Shown one piece after another: positions 25,277 to 33,535 of a stretch of 64,000 bases of DNA (the first letter of the stretch is position 1; every line of letters begins with the position of its first letter). Position numbers and translations under genes: made by a program. Origin of the DNA: Halopseudomonas formosensis (lineage in GTDB: Bacteria > Pseudomonadota > Gammaproteobacteria > Pseudomonadales > Pseudomonadaceae); assembly GCF_900115905.1 (NCBI RefSeq), contig NZ_FOYD01000001.1, positions 186,001-250,000 of the forward strand, in the 5' to 3' direction. Below the pieces are notes generated by a model. The model made no database searches, was not told the origin of the DNA, and was given only the letters and a program-made list of their open reading frames with translations.

Positions 25277-26821
25277 ATGACAGCATGGATAACCCGTACG
25301 GCAGTGACATTGGCCTGCACGCTGCCGTGTCTGGTAATAGCCGATGAATTCAGTTTTCAGGACGTGATCGACAAGGCCGAGGCCCTGGCCGCCAAGAGCT
25401 GGCAGGCCCCGCCGCAGGTGCCGCGCTTTCTGCAGGAACTCAGCTACCACGATTATCAGGGTATCCGCTTCAAGCCCGAGCGCACGCTCTGGCTGGATGG
25501 GGACAGCCAGTTCGGCGTCATGCTGATCCCGCCGGGGCTGTTCTATCACCATGCGGTGCGCATCAACGTCATCGACGGCGATCAGACCGAGCCCTTGAAC
25601 TTCGACAAGAGTCTGTTCGATTACCCCAACGCCGAGCTGGAGAAGCTGGTGCCGGCGGATCTGGGTTATGCCGGCTTCAAGCTGACCTTCCCCTTCACCG
25701 AGCCGGATGCGGCCAACCAATTTCTGGTGTTTGCCGGTGCCAGCTACTACCGGGCCGTGGGCCGGGACAACAATTTCGGTCTGTCCGGGCGCGGTATCGC
25801 GGTCAACACCGGGCTGCCCAGCGGCGAGGAGTTTCCCGCCTTCGTCGAGTTCTGGCTGGAAAAACCGGACGCCGACGCTGACAGCCTGACCTTCTATGGT
25901 CTGCTGGACGGCCGCAGTCTGACCGGCGCCTATCGTTTTGAGGTGAGACCGGGGGATGAGACCGGGCTCGAGGTCAGTTCGGTGCTGTTCCCCCGACAGG
26001 ACATCCAGCTGGCGGGTGTCGCCCCTCTGACCAGCATGTTCTATTACGGCGAGAACACCCTGCGGCCCGATGGGGAGTGGCGCCCCGAGGTACACGATTC
26101 CGACGGCCTGCTGGTGCATGATGGTGCCACCGACGAATGGCTGTGGCGACCGCTGAACAACCCGGCGGCCCTGAGCATGGACTACTTTTCCGTGGGTCAG
26201 GTCAGGGGCTTCGGTTTGCTGCAGCGCGACGCGGACTTTCGCAGCTACATGGATGCCGAGGCCGGGTACGACACCCGTCCCAGTGCCTGGGTCGAGCCGG
26301 AGGATGACTGGGGGCCGGGGCACGTGGTGCTGACCCAGCTGCCCACCCCGGATGAAACCAACGACAACATAGTCGCCTTCTGGGCGCCGGAATCGCCACT
26401 GCAGGGCAAGCATTCCTACCGGTTCGACTACCGGGTGCGCTTCGGCAATGCCGACCTGGCGCGGGAGCCCCTGGCCCGGGCGCGAGACAGCTTTCTCGGT
26501 GATGGTCAGCGCGTCGGCGGCGGTGATGCCGAGGGCGCGGTGCGGATCATTGTCGATTTTGCCGGTGGTCCGCTGGATGAACTGGACGCTGACGCGCCGG
26601 TAACCAGCCAGGTGGCGGCGCTGGAAGACGGTGAGCTGCTCGAACACTTTGTCGAGTATCTGCCGCCGCTGCAGCGCTGGCGCCTGTCCATGCTGGTTCG
26701 ACCGGCGACTGATCGGGCGTTGTCGGTGCGTGCCCTGCTGCGGGAAGGGGAGGAGGCCTTGAGCGAGACCTGGACCTACCAGTTGCTGCCGGGCAGTGAC
26801 ATTCTTCAGGCCATCAGGTAG
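25277..26821 (+). CDS. opgG: Osmoregulated periplasmic glucan synthesis protein OpgG
   Basis: A 514-residue exported protein of the OpgG/OpgD family that acts on beta-glucan backbones made by OpgH. Signal peptide near residues 1-24; the conserved core includes 'YQGIRFKPERTLW', 'FYHHAVRIN', 'SSHYRAVGR'-like 'GASYYRAVGRDNNFGLS' and 'TSMFYYGEN'. I use ATG 25277, ten bases after AGGAG, not the TTG at 25268 that touches it. It is directly followed by a small ORF and opgH. Confidence 0.93.
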   Translation: MTAWITRTAVTLACTLPCLVIADEFSFQDVIDKAEALAAKSWQAPPQVPRFLQELSYHDYQGIRFKPERTLWLDGDSQFGVMLIPPGLFYHHAVRINVIDGDQTEPLNFDKSLFDYPNAELEKLVPADLGYAGFKLTFPFTEPDAANQFLVFAGASYYRAVGRDNNFGLSGRGIAVNTGLPSGEEFPAFVEFWLEKPDADADSLTFYGLLDGRSLTGAYRFEVRPGDETGLEVSSVLFPRQDIQLAGVAPLTSMFYYGENTLRPDGEWRPEVHDSDGLLVHDGATDEWLWRPLNNPAALSMDYFSVGQVRGFGLLQRDADFRSYMDAEAGYDTRPSAWVEPEDDWGPGHVVLTQLPTPDETNDNIVAFWAPESPLQGKHSYRFDYRVRFGNADLAREPLARARDSFLGDGQRVGGGDAEGAVRIIVDFAGGPLDELDADAPVTSQVAALEDGELLEHFVEYLPPLQRWRLSMLVRPATDRALSVRALLREGEEALSETWTYQLLPGSDILQAIR

Positions 26822-26829
26822 GAGGCGGC

Positions 26830-27090
26830 ATGCGCGCAACCCGATCCGAACAGACCCTGCGCCGGCTGTTCGCCTGGCTGCGCTGGAGCGGTCAGGAGCT
26901 GACGCCGGAGCTGGAACAGGCCATATTGCAGACGCTGGCAGAGGCGGTTGAGGCCGGGGCGCAGGACCTGTTCGGTGTCTGCCTGTGCACCCTGCAGGAA
27001 CGGGGGCTGGTCACCCGGCCGGGTCCGGTCCGGGTACCCATGATCTCGCCGCCGCTGCACCGGAGCAGTATCGGCTACGGGAGTTACTGA
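26830..27090 (+). CDS. Small ORF between opgG and opgH, possible detached N-terminal region of OpgH
   Basis: An 86-residue ORF with a strong ribosome-binding site (TAGGAGG) eight bases after opgG. Its stop shares one base with the opgH start (TGATG), implying coupling. The sequence is helical and charged, ending 'PPLHRSSIGYGSY', which resembles the 'RSSM-x-P-x-PW' segment that ends the N-terminal cytoplasmic domain of longer OpgH proteins. Together with the 741-residue OpgH the total is near the 847 of E. coli OpgH. A frameshift in opgH or an unrelated small protein are alternatives. Confidence 0.6.
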   Translation: MRATRSEQTLRRLFAWLRWSGQELTPELEQAILQTLAEAVEAGAQDLFGVCLCTLQERGLVTRPGPVRVPMISPPLHRSSIGYGSY

Positions 27091-29315
27091 TGGCGGCCAT
27101 CGAGGAGCTGGAGAGCAGCGTCAGCGCCCCCCGGGTGCACTGCTGGCGCCTTGCTGCCCTGTGGCGGCGCACGCTGCTGCTGATGCTGGTGATCGGTCAG
27201 ACCGGCCTGGCCACCTGGTTCATGCTCTCGGTGCTGCCCTATCGCGGTGGCAATGCCCTGGAGCTGGGCATGCTGGTGCTCTTCGCCCTGCTGTTCTGCT
27301 GGATCTCCTTCGGCTTCTGGATTGCCGTGGCCGGCTTTGTGCTGCGGCGCGTTGGTGGCGATCCCCAATCCCTGCTGCGCCGACAGGATGCCGCCGAGCT
27401 GGCGGCCACACCGCTGGGGCGCACGGCGATATTGATGCCGATCTACCATGAACCGATCGAGCGCAGCCTGGGCGGGCTCAGTGCGGTTTACCAGAGTCTG
27501 GAGCGCACCGGGCAGCTGGAGCATTTCGATTTCTACATACTGTCGGACAGCCGCGACCCGGACGTCTGGTTGCAGGAGCAGGCTGCCTGGGCGCAGCTGG
27601 TCGAGAGGCTCGGGGCGCACGGCCGGCTGTTCTACCGTCGTCGTCAACTGAATCTCAACTACAAGAGCGGCAACGTCGGCGATTTCCTGCGCCGCTGGGG
27701 GCGGGACTATCAGTACATGGTGGTTCTGGATGCTGACAGCCTGATGGGCGGCGACACACTGGTGCGCATGGTGCAGCTGATGCAGCGTCATCCCCGGGTG
27801 GGCATACTGCAGACCGGCCCCGGGCTGCTCAATGGGCGGTCGCTGTTTGCCCGGGTGCAGCAGTTCTCCAGCCAGCTCTACGGCCCGCTGTTCGCTACCG
27901 GTCTGGCGGCGGTGCAGCTGGGCGAGGCAGCCTTCTGGGGCCATAACGCCATACTGCGCGTGCAGCCCTTCATGGCCCATTGCGGGCTGCGCAAGTTGCC
28001 TGGGTGGGGCCTGTTCCGCGGGCCCATCATGAGCCACGACTTCGTCGAGGCCGCCTACCTCGGTCGTGCCGGTCATGAGGTCTGGCTGGAGCCGGGGCTG
28101 GGCGACAGCTGGGAGGAGTCGCCTCCGTCGCTGGTGGATGAGCTGACCCGGGACCGTCGCTGGGCCAAGGGCAACATGCAGCACCTGTGGTTGCTGCTGT
28201 GCAGCCGCAAGTTGCGGCTGGCGCACCGTATGGCGCTGCTCAACGGCATCATGGCCTATCTGGCCTCGCCCCTGTGGCTGGCCTTCCTGGTACTGACCAC
28301 CATCGCCACCACCCGGCTGGTGCTGTGGCCGATCAACTACTTTCCTGATCCGCACCAGCTGTACCCGCTGTGGCCGCAATGGCAGCCGCTGCGTGCGCTG
28401 AGTTTGGTGCTCTGCACCCTGGCATTGCTGTTCATTCCCAAGTTTCTCGGCGTGGCCGATGCGGCCCTCACCCGGCGACTGGCGAATTTCGGCGGCGGTC
28501 TGCGGCTGTTCGCCAGCGTGCTGCTGGAGATACTGGTCTCGGCCCTGCTGGCACCGATCCGCATGCTGTCCCATTCGCGCTATGTGATCGAGGCGCTGCT
28601 CAATATCCAGTTGCGCTGGGCCGGGCAGAACCGCACCAGCGAGACCGGCTGGGTGCGCGCCTTGCTGCATCACGCGCCCGGGTCGCTGCTGGGGGCCGGC
28701 TGGGCGGCCTTCGCCCTGTGGCTCAAGCCGATGTTCTTCTACTGGTCCCTGCCGGTGGCCATCCCGCTGATCCTGGCTGCACCCATCTCGGTGATGCTCA
28801 GCCGGGTTCAGCTCGGTCAGCGCCTGCGGCGGTGGGGGCTGCTGTTGACCGCCGAGGAACGACGGGGATCCCAGCTGCTGGAGGATCTGTCCAACAACCC
28901 GCTGGCGGGCAGCCATCAGCCGGATTTCTGCGAGTCGGTCATTCACCCCGGCTACAATGCATTGCAGGCGGCCCTGGCACGCCGGGGGCGTACCGGCTTG
29001 CGTCGTCAGCGGCTGCAGGCCCTGCGCCGGCGTTGCATCGAGCTGGGTCCGGGGGATCTGAGCAAGAGCGAGCGCAGCCTGCTGGCGCAGGATGCCGAGA
29101 GTCTGCAGCTGCTGCACCAGCAGGTCTGGCGGGCAGCGCCTCGCTCTCCCTGGGGCCGCCTGCTTGGGCGGCAGATCGTCAGCCCTTGCATGTCGGTGCC
29201 CGGGGCTGCCGTGCCGGCGCCGGCAGACCGGCCCGACCACCCACTGTCTCCACCCACCGAGGGGGTAACGGACGATGGACATCTTCCAGGTTATCCTGGC
29301 TACGCTGGTCAGTGA
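27090..29315 (+). CDS. opgH: Glucan glucosyltransferase OpgH (short N terminus)
   Basis: A 741-residue membrane glycosyltransferase (GT2) that makes the linear beta-1,2-glucan of osmoregulated periplasmic glucans from UDP-glucose. Two helices (about 27-46 and 60-86) precede the catalytic domain with 'ILSDSRDPDVW', 'MVVLDADSLMGG' (DxD at 214-216), 'IMSHDFVEAAYLG' and the R-x2-RW-type 'TRDRRWAKGNMQHLW'; more helices follow. E. coli OpgH has about 100 more N-terminal residues. GGGAG lies six bases before the ATG. Its 3' end overlaps mgtC by 41 bases. Confidence 0.92.
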   Translation: MAAIEELESSVSAPRVHCWRLAALWRRTLLLMLVIGQTGLATWFMLSVLPYRGGNALELGMLVLFALLFCWISFGFWIAVAGFVLRRVGGDPQSLLRRQDAAELAATPLGRTAILMPIYHEPIERSLGGLSAVYQSLERTGQLEHFDFYILSDSRDPDVWLQEQAAWAQLVERLGAHGRLFYRRRQLNLNYKSGNVGDFLRRWGRDYQYMVVLDADSLMGGDTLVRMVQLMQRHPRVGILQTGPGLLNGRSLFARVQQFSSQLYGPLFATGLAAVQLGEAAFWGHNAILRVQPFMAHCGLRKLPGWGLFRGPIMSHDFVEAAYLGRAGHEVWLEPGLGDSWEESPPSLVDELTRDRRWAKGNMQHLWLLLCSRKLRLAHRMALLNGIMAYLASPLWLAFLVLTTIATTRLVLWPINYFPDPHQLYPLWPQWQPLRALSLVLCTLALLFIPKFLGVADAALTRRLANFGGGLRLFASVLLEILVSALLAPIRMLSHSRYVIEALLNIQLRWAGQNRTSETGWVRALLHHAPGSLLGAGWAAFALWLKPMFFYWSLPVAIPLILAAPISVMLSRVQLGQRLRRWGLLLTAEERRGSQLLEDLSNNPLAGSHQPDFCESVIHPGYNALQAALARRGRTGLRRQRLQALRRRCIELGPGDLSKSERSLLAQDAESLQLLHQQVWRAAPRSPWGRLLGRQIVSPCMSVPGAAVPAPADRPDHPLSPPTEGVTDDGHLPGYPGYAGQ

Positions 29316-29763
29316 GTTCTCCGATCTGACCGACGTGGAGCAGGCGGTCCGTGTGGCGCTGCGGCTGATGCTGGCGGCGCTGCTCGGGGGGGTGCTGGGC
29401 TTCGAACGCGAAGCCCATGGCAAGGCGGCGGGTATCCGCACCCACATGCTGGTGTGTTCCGGCGCAGCCCTGTTCGTGCTTGGATCGGAGATGGTCGAGG
29501 GGGGTGATGACGCCATGAGCCGGGTGGTGCAGGGGATAGTCGCCGGCATCGGCTTTCTCGGGGCGGGTACCATCATCAAGGGCGAGCACATGAATGACGT
29601 CAAGGGACTGACTACCGCGGCAGGGGTGTGGATGACCGCCGCTGTCGGGGTCTGTGTCGGCCTGGGCCTGGAGGCCACGGCGGTGCTGGCGACCCTGATC
29701 ATGCTGTTCATTCTCAACGTGCTGCCGCACTTCATCGATCGTATGGACCGCAACCCGGACTAG
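29275..29763 (+). CDS. MgtC/SapB family membrane protein
   Basis: A 162-residue inner-membrane protein with the MgtC signature: 'LRLMLAALLGGVLGFEREAHGKAAGIRTHMLV', 'VQGIVAGIGFLGAGTIIKG' and 'VKGLTTAAGVWMTAAVGV'. It lacks the C-terminal ACT-like domain of virulence MgtC, so it is the short SapB-like form. Function may involve Mg2+ or ATP synthase control but is not defined. GAGGGGG precedes its ATG, which lies within the opgH coding end. Confidence 0.88.
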   Translation: MDIFQVILATLVSEFSDLTDVEQAVRVALRLMLAALLGGVLGFEREAHGKAAGIRTHMLVCSGAALFVLGSEMVEGGDDAMSRVVQGIVAGIGFLGAGTIIKGEHMNDVKGLTTAAGVWMTAAVGVCVGLGLEATAVLATLIMLFILNVLPHFIDRMDRNPD

Positions 29764-29828
29764 CCCGGGCGGGGAGGGGCGATTTGCGGTAAACTGCCGG
29801 CCCGTCTGTCCGAGAATGTCCGACCCCC

Positions 29829-30368
29829 ATGGCCCTGCAATCGATTCCCTGCAAGATTCAGCTGAACCTCACCGATACTGACCGTGGCGTCTATGAAGAC
29901 CTGCGTCTGACCGTGGCCCGGCATCCCTCCGAAACCGGCCAGCGCCTGGCGGCCCGGGTGCTGGCCTACGCGCTGTGGTATCACGAACGCCTGGCCTTCG
30001 GCCGGGGGTTGTCGGACGTGGAGGAGCCGGCTCTGTGGCAGAAGAGTCTGGATGACCGCATCGAGCACTGGATCGACGTCGGTCAGCCCGACGCTGACCG
30101 TCTGATTGCCGGCTCCCGTCGCGCCGAGCGCTGCTCGCTGCTGGTCTACGGCAACAATCGGGTGTGGGCCGGCAAGATACTCCCGGCGGTGGAACAGCAG
30201 CGCAACCTGCATATCGCCGTGCTGCCCCAGGCGCCGCTGGACGCGCTGGCCAGCGAGCTGCCGCGCAGCTTCGACTGGAGCGTGATGATCAGCGACGGCG
30301 TACTCTACGTCAGTGACGCCGATACCCAGCATGAATTCGCCCTCGAGTGGCTGTTGGGAGAGCGTTGA
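29829..30368 (+). CDS. YaeQ family protein
   Basis: A 179-residue protein of the YaeQ family, with the typical opening 'IQLNLTDTDRGVYEDLRLTVARHPSET' and 'EPALWQKSLDDRIEHWIDVG'. The family has a nuclease-like (PD-(D/E)XK-like) fold; E. coli YaeQ has been linked to haemolysin transcription, but its role is unclear. It lies six bases before recJ, as in other pseudomonads. Confidence 0.9.
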   Translation: MALQSIPCKIQLNLTDTDRGVYEDLRLTVARHPSETGQRLAARVLAYALWYHERLAFGRGLSDVEEPALWQKSLDDRIEHWIDVGQPDADRLIAGSRRAERCSLLVYGNNRVWAGKILPAVEQQRNLHIAVLPQAPLDALASELPRSFDWSVMISDGVLYVSDADTQHEFALEWLLGER

Positions 30369-30374
30369 GTCTCC

Positions 30375-32093
30375 ATGCGTATCGAGTCCCGCGTCCTGCC
30401 CGAACAGTTGCCCGATCTGGGTGATCTGCCACCGCTGCTGACCCGCCTGTACGCTGCCCGCGGCGTGCGTACGGCCCGGGAGCTGGATCGCAGTCTGCGG
30501 GCACTGCTGCCATGGAATCTGTTCAAGGGCATCGACCGGGCGGTGCAGGTGCTGCGTCAGGCGCTGGAGCTGCGCCAATCCATCCTGATTGTCGGCGACT
30601 TCGACTGCGACGGCGCCACCGCCAGTGCCGTGGCAGTACTGGGACTGCGCGCGCTGGGTGCGGCGCGGGTCGATTATCTGGTACCCAACCGCTTCGAATA
30701 CGGCTACGGCCTGACCCCGGAGATCGTCGAGGTGGCGCTGCAACGCCAGCCCGATGTGCTGGTGACCGTGGATAACGGCATTTCCAGTGTCGAAGGGGTG
30801 GCCGCTGCCCGGGCCGCCGGCCTGCGGGTGGTGGTGACCGATCACCACCTGCCCGGCGCCCAGTTGCCCGAGGCCGATGCCATCGTCAACCCCAGCCAGC
30901 CCGGCTGCGATTTTCCGAGCAAGGCCATTGCCGGGGTCGGGGTCATCTTCTATGTGCTCATGGCCCTGCGCGCGGCGCTGCGCGAGGATGGCTGGTTCAG
31001 CCCGGCCCGGCCGGAGCCGAATCTGGGCGAGCTGCTGGATCTGGTGGCGCTGGGGACGGTGGCTGACGTGGTGCCGCTGGATGCCAACAACCGGATTCTG
31101 GTGCATCAGGGGCTGGCGCGCATCCGTGCCGGCCGCTGCCGGCCGGGTATCCGGGCCCTGCTGGAGGTGGCGCGGCGTCCGGCCGAGCGCCTGGCGTCCA
31201 CCGATCTGGGCTTCATCATAGGTCCGCGCCTGAACGCCGCCGGGCGGCTGGATGACATGAGTCTGGGCATCGAATGCCTGCTGACCGACGATGAGCAGGC
31301 CGCCCGTGACATGGCCGGCGAGCTGGACAGCCTGAACCGGGACCGCAAGGCGATAGAGCAGGGCATGCAGCAGCAGGCGCTGCAGATGCTCGACAGTGCC
31401 AGCCTGCAGGAAAGCGAGCTGCCCTTCGGTCTCTGCCTGTTCGATCCGCAGTGGCATCAGGGGGTGATCGGCATTCTCGCCTCTCGCCTGAAGGAGCGCT
31501 ACCACCGCCCGGTGATCGCTTTTGCCGATGCCGGTGATGGCTTGATCAAGGGCTCGGCCCGTTCGGTGCCCGGCCTGCATATCCGCGATGCGCTGGACAG
31601 CGTGGCGGCGGCCAACCCGGGGCTGATCAGCAAGTTCGGCGGGCACGCCATGGCCGCTGGTCTGTCGCTGCCGGCGGCACATTTCGAGGCCTTCTGCCAG
31701 GCCTTCGATCAGGAGGTGCGCCGGCAGCTGAGTGCCGAGGATCTGACCGGGCGTCTGCTGTGTGACGGCGAGCTGGCGGCGGAGGAGTTCAGTCTGCAGC
31801 TGGCGGCGGCACTGCGCGATGCCGGTCCCTGGGGGCAGCACTTTCCCGAGCCGGGCTTCCATGGCGAGTTCACGCTGATCCAGCAGCGGCTGGTTGGCGA
31901 GCGGCATCTGAAGCTGGTGCTGCAGCCGCCGGGCAGCGCGGAGGTGCTGGATGCGATCGCGTTCAATGTGGATACCCAGGTCTGGCCCGACCCCAATATC
32001 CGCCGCGCACGTCTGGTCTACAGTCTGGATGTGAACGAATACCGTGGGCGCCAGAGTCTGCAGCTGATGGTCAGGCATCTGCAGGCCTGCTGA
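30375..32093 (+). CDS. recJ: Single-stranded-DNA 5'-3' exonuclease RecJ
   Basis: A 572-residue DHH exonuclease for recombination and mismatch repair. The metal-binding motifs are intact: 'VGDFDCDGATASA', 'TVDNGISSVEG', 'VVTDHHLPG', 'ALGTVADVVPL', and the DHHA1 motif 'KFGGHAMAAGLSL'. The length matches the 577 of E. coli RecJ. It forms a pair with yaeQ. Confidence 0.96.
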   Translation: MRIESRVLPEQLPDLGDLPPLLTRLYAARGVRTARELDRSLRALLPWNLFKGIDRAVQVLRQALELRQSILIVGDFDCDGATASAVAVLGLRALGAARVDYLVPNRFEYGYGLTPEIVEVALQRQPDVLVTVDNGISSVEGVAAARAAGLRVVVTDHHLPGAQLPEADAIVNPSQPGCDFPSKAIAGVGVIFYVLMALRAALREDGWFSPARPEPNLGELLDLVALGTVADVVPLDANNRILVHQGLARIRAGRCRPGIRALLEVARRPAERLASTDLGFIIGPRLNAAGRLDDMSLGIECLLTDDEQAARDMAGELDSLNRDRKAIEQGMQQQALQMLDSASLQESELPFGLCLFDPQWHQGVIGILASRLKERYHRPVIAFADAGDGLIKGSARSVPGLHIRDALDSVAAANPGLISKFGGHAMAAGLSLPAAHFEAFCQAFDQEVRRQLSAEDLTGRLLCDGELAAEEFSLQLAAALRDAGPWGQHFPEPGFHGEFTLIQQRLVGERHLKLVLQPPGSAEVLDAIAFNVDTQVWPDPNIRRARLVYSLDVNEYRGRQSLQLMVRHLQAC

Positions 32094-32346
32094 GGCCCGG
32101 TGGTCGGCCGGGGCGATTTGTGCCGCTGTGTCCGCCGGGAGCTTGTGCAAGGTCGGTCCGAGGTGCAGGGCTGTGCCGACACGCCGTGAATACATCTCTG
32201 TAGGCTCGCGGTTTTCCTCCGACCGCAGGCGAAGCTGTGCGGACGCAATCGCATTGCCGCCGGCACCGGCTGATCGCGGCAGCGCTGAAGCAGCGCGACA
32301 GGTGACGGGGCGCAGGCCTTTACCACACGCAGGCGAGGATTTCCGC

Positions 32347-32352
32347 TACAAT
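32347..32352 (+). promoter_or_regulatory. Possible -10 element of prfB
   Basis: TACAAT lies 31 bases upstream of the prfB ATG in the 289-base gap after recJ. No clear -35 is seen at 16-18 bases spacing. The rest of the gap shows only a short inverted repeat (near 32283-32296) and no convincing gene. Confidence 0.4.
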
Positions 32353-32382
32353 AGCTCCTTTTTCCTGACGGGACTTGTCACC

Positions 32383-33478
32383 ATGGAAATCAATCCGATT
32401 CTGAACACCATCAAAGACCTGCGTGGCCGCTCCGAGACCATCAGGGGGTATCTTTGACTACGATCACAAGCGTGATCGTCTGACCGAAGTAGAGCGCGAA
32501 CTCGAGGATCCGGGCGTCTGGAACGATCCCGAGCGGGCGCAGAATCTGGGCCGTGAGCGTGCCTCGCTGGCCGAAGTGGTAGGCACCCTGGATGAACTGA
32601 GCAGCGGCCTGCAGGACGCCTCCGAACTGCTGGAAATGGCGGTTGAGGAGGATGATGCAGGGGCTGTGGCGGACGTGGAGGCCGAGCTCGAGCGCCTGCA
32701 GACCCGCCTCGAGGCGCTGGAATTCCGCCGCATGTTCAGCGGCGAGATGGACGAGAACAACGCCTATCTGGATATCCAGGCCGGCTCCGGCGGTACCGAG
32801 GCCCAGGACTGGGCCAACATGCTGCTGCGCATGTACCTGCGCTGGGCCGACCACAACGGTTTCGACGCCACCATCATGGAACTGACCGCGGGCGAAGTGG
32901 CCGGCATCAAGGGCGCCACCGTCCATATCAAGGGTCCCTATGCCTACGGTTGGCTGCGTACCGAGATCGGTGTGCACCGCCTGGTGCGCAAGAGTCCCTT
33001 CGACTCGGGCAATCGTCGCCATACCTCGTTCACTGCGGTGTTCGTTTCCCCCGAGATCGATGACAACATCGAGATCGAGATCAATCCGTCGGACCTGCGC
33101 ATCGATACCTACCGTTCCTCCGGTGCCGGTGGTCAGCACGTGAACACCACCGACTCGGCGGTGCGTATCACCCACATTCCGACCAATACCGTGGTCAGCT
33201 GCCAGAACGAACGTTCCCAGCACGCCAACAAGGACACCGCCATGAAGATGCTGCGGGCCAAGTTGTACGAGCTGGAAATGCAGAAGCGTACCGCTGCCTC
33301 CCAGGCGCAGGAAGATGCCAAGTCCGACATCGGCTGGGGGCACCAGATCCGCTCCTACGTGCTGGACCAGTCGCGGATCAAGGATCTGCGCACCGGCATC
33401 GAAGACAGCGACTGCGATGGCGTGCTGGATGGCGACATCAACCATTTTCTGGAAGCCAGTCTGAAACAGGGCCTGTAA
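32383..33478 (+). CDS. prfB: Peptide chain release factor 2 with programmed +1 frameshift
   Basis: RF2 recognises UGA and UAA stops. Translation starts at ATG 32383, reads 24 codons to CTT, meets in-frame TGA at 32455-32457, and continues in the +1 frame from GAC at 32456, giving a 364-residue protein. The frameshift site is classical: an internal Shine-Dalgarno-like AGGGGG, then TAT CTT TGA C. The RF2 stop-recognition tripeptide is present in '[11 protein letters not shown]' (SPF), and the catalytic '[16 protein letters not shown]' has GGQ. RF2 thereby controls its own synthesis. lysS follows, as usual. Confidence 0.97.
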
Positions 33479-33488
33479 GGCCCTGTTT
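33464..33488 (+). terminator. Hairpin spanning the prfB stop codon
   Basis: AAACAGGGCC-TGTAA-GGCCCTGTTT is a perfect ten-base-pair inverted repeat whose loop contains the prfB TAA stop (33476-33478). Only three Ts follow. lysS starts 48 bases later, so it could be an attenuator between the two genes. Confidence 0.6.
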
Positions 33489-33535
33489 GTCACGCCGTTT
33501 ATGCAACCCCGAATTTGAGTACCCAGGACACCGAA

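Noticed and set aside
27084-29753. Very long open frame on the minus strand opposite opgH and mgtC
   Set aside because: High GC removes stop codons from antisense frames. The translation is rich in Gln, His, Arg and Pro with no domain pattern, while the plus strand encodes clear OpgH and MgtC proteins. The same reasoning applies to long antisense frames opposite lysS/prfB (32441-35020), lepA/lepB (47336-49888), relA (59003-61261) and the oxidase (21682-23820).
32383-33478. prfB as a frameshifted pseudogene
   Set aside because: The in-frame TGA lies in the exact programmed frameshift context and the rest of the protein is intact, so it is a functional gene.
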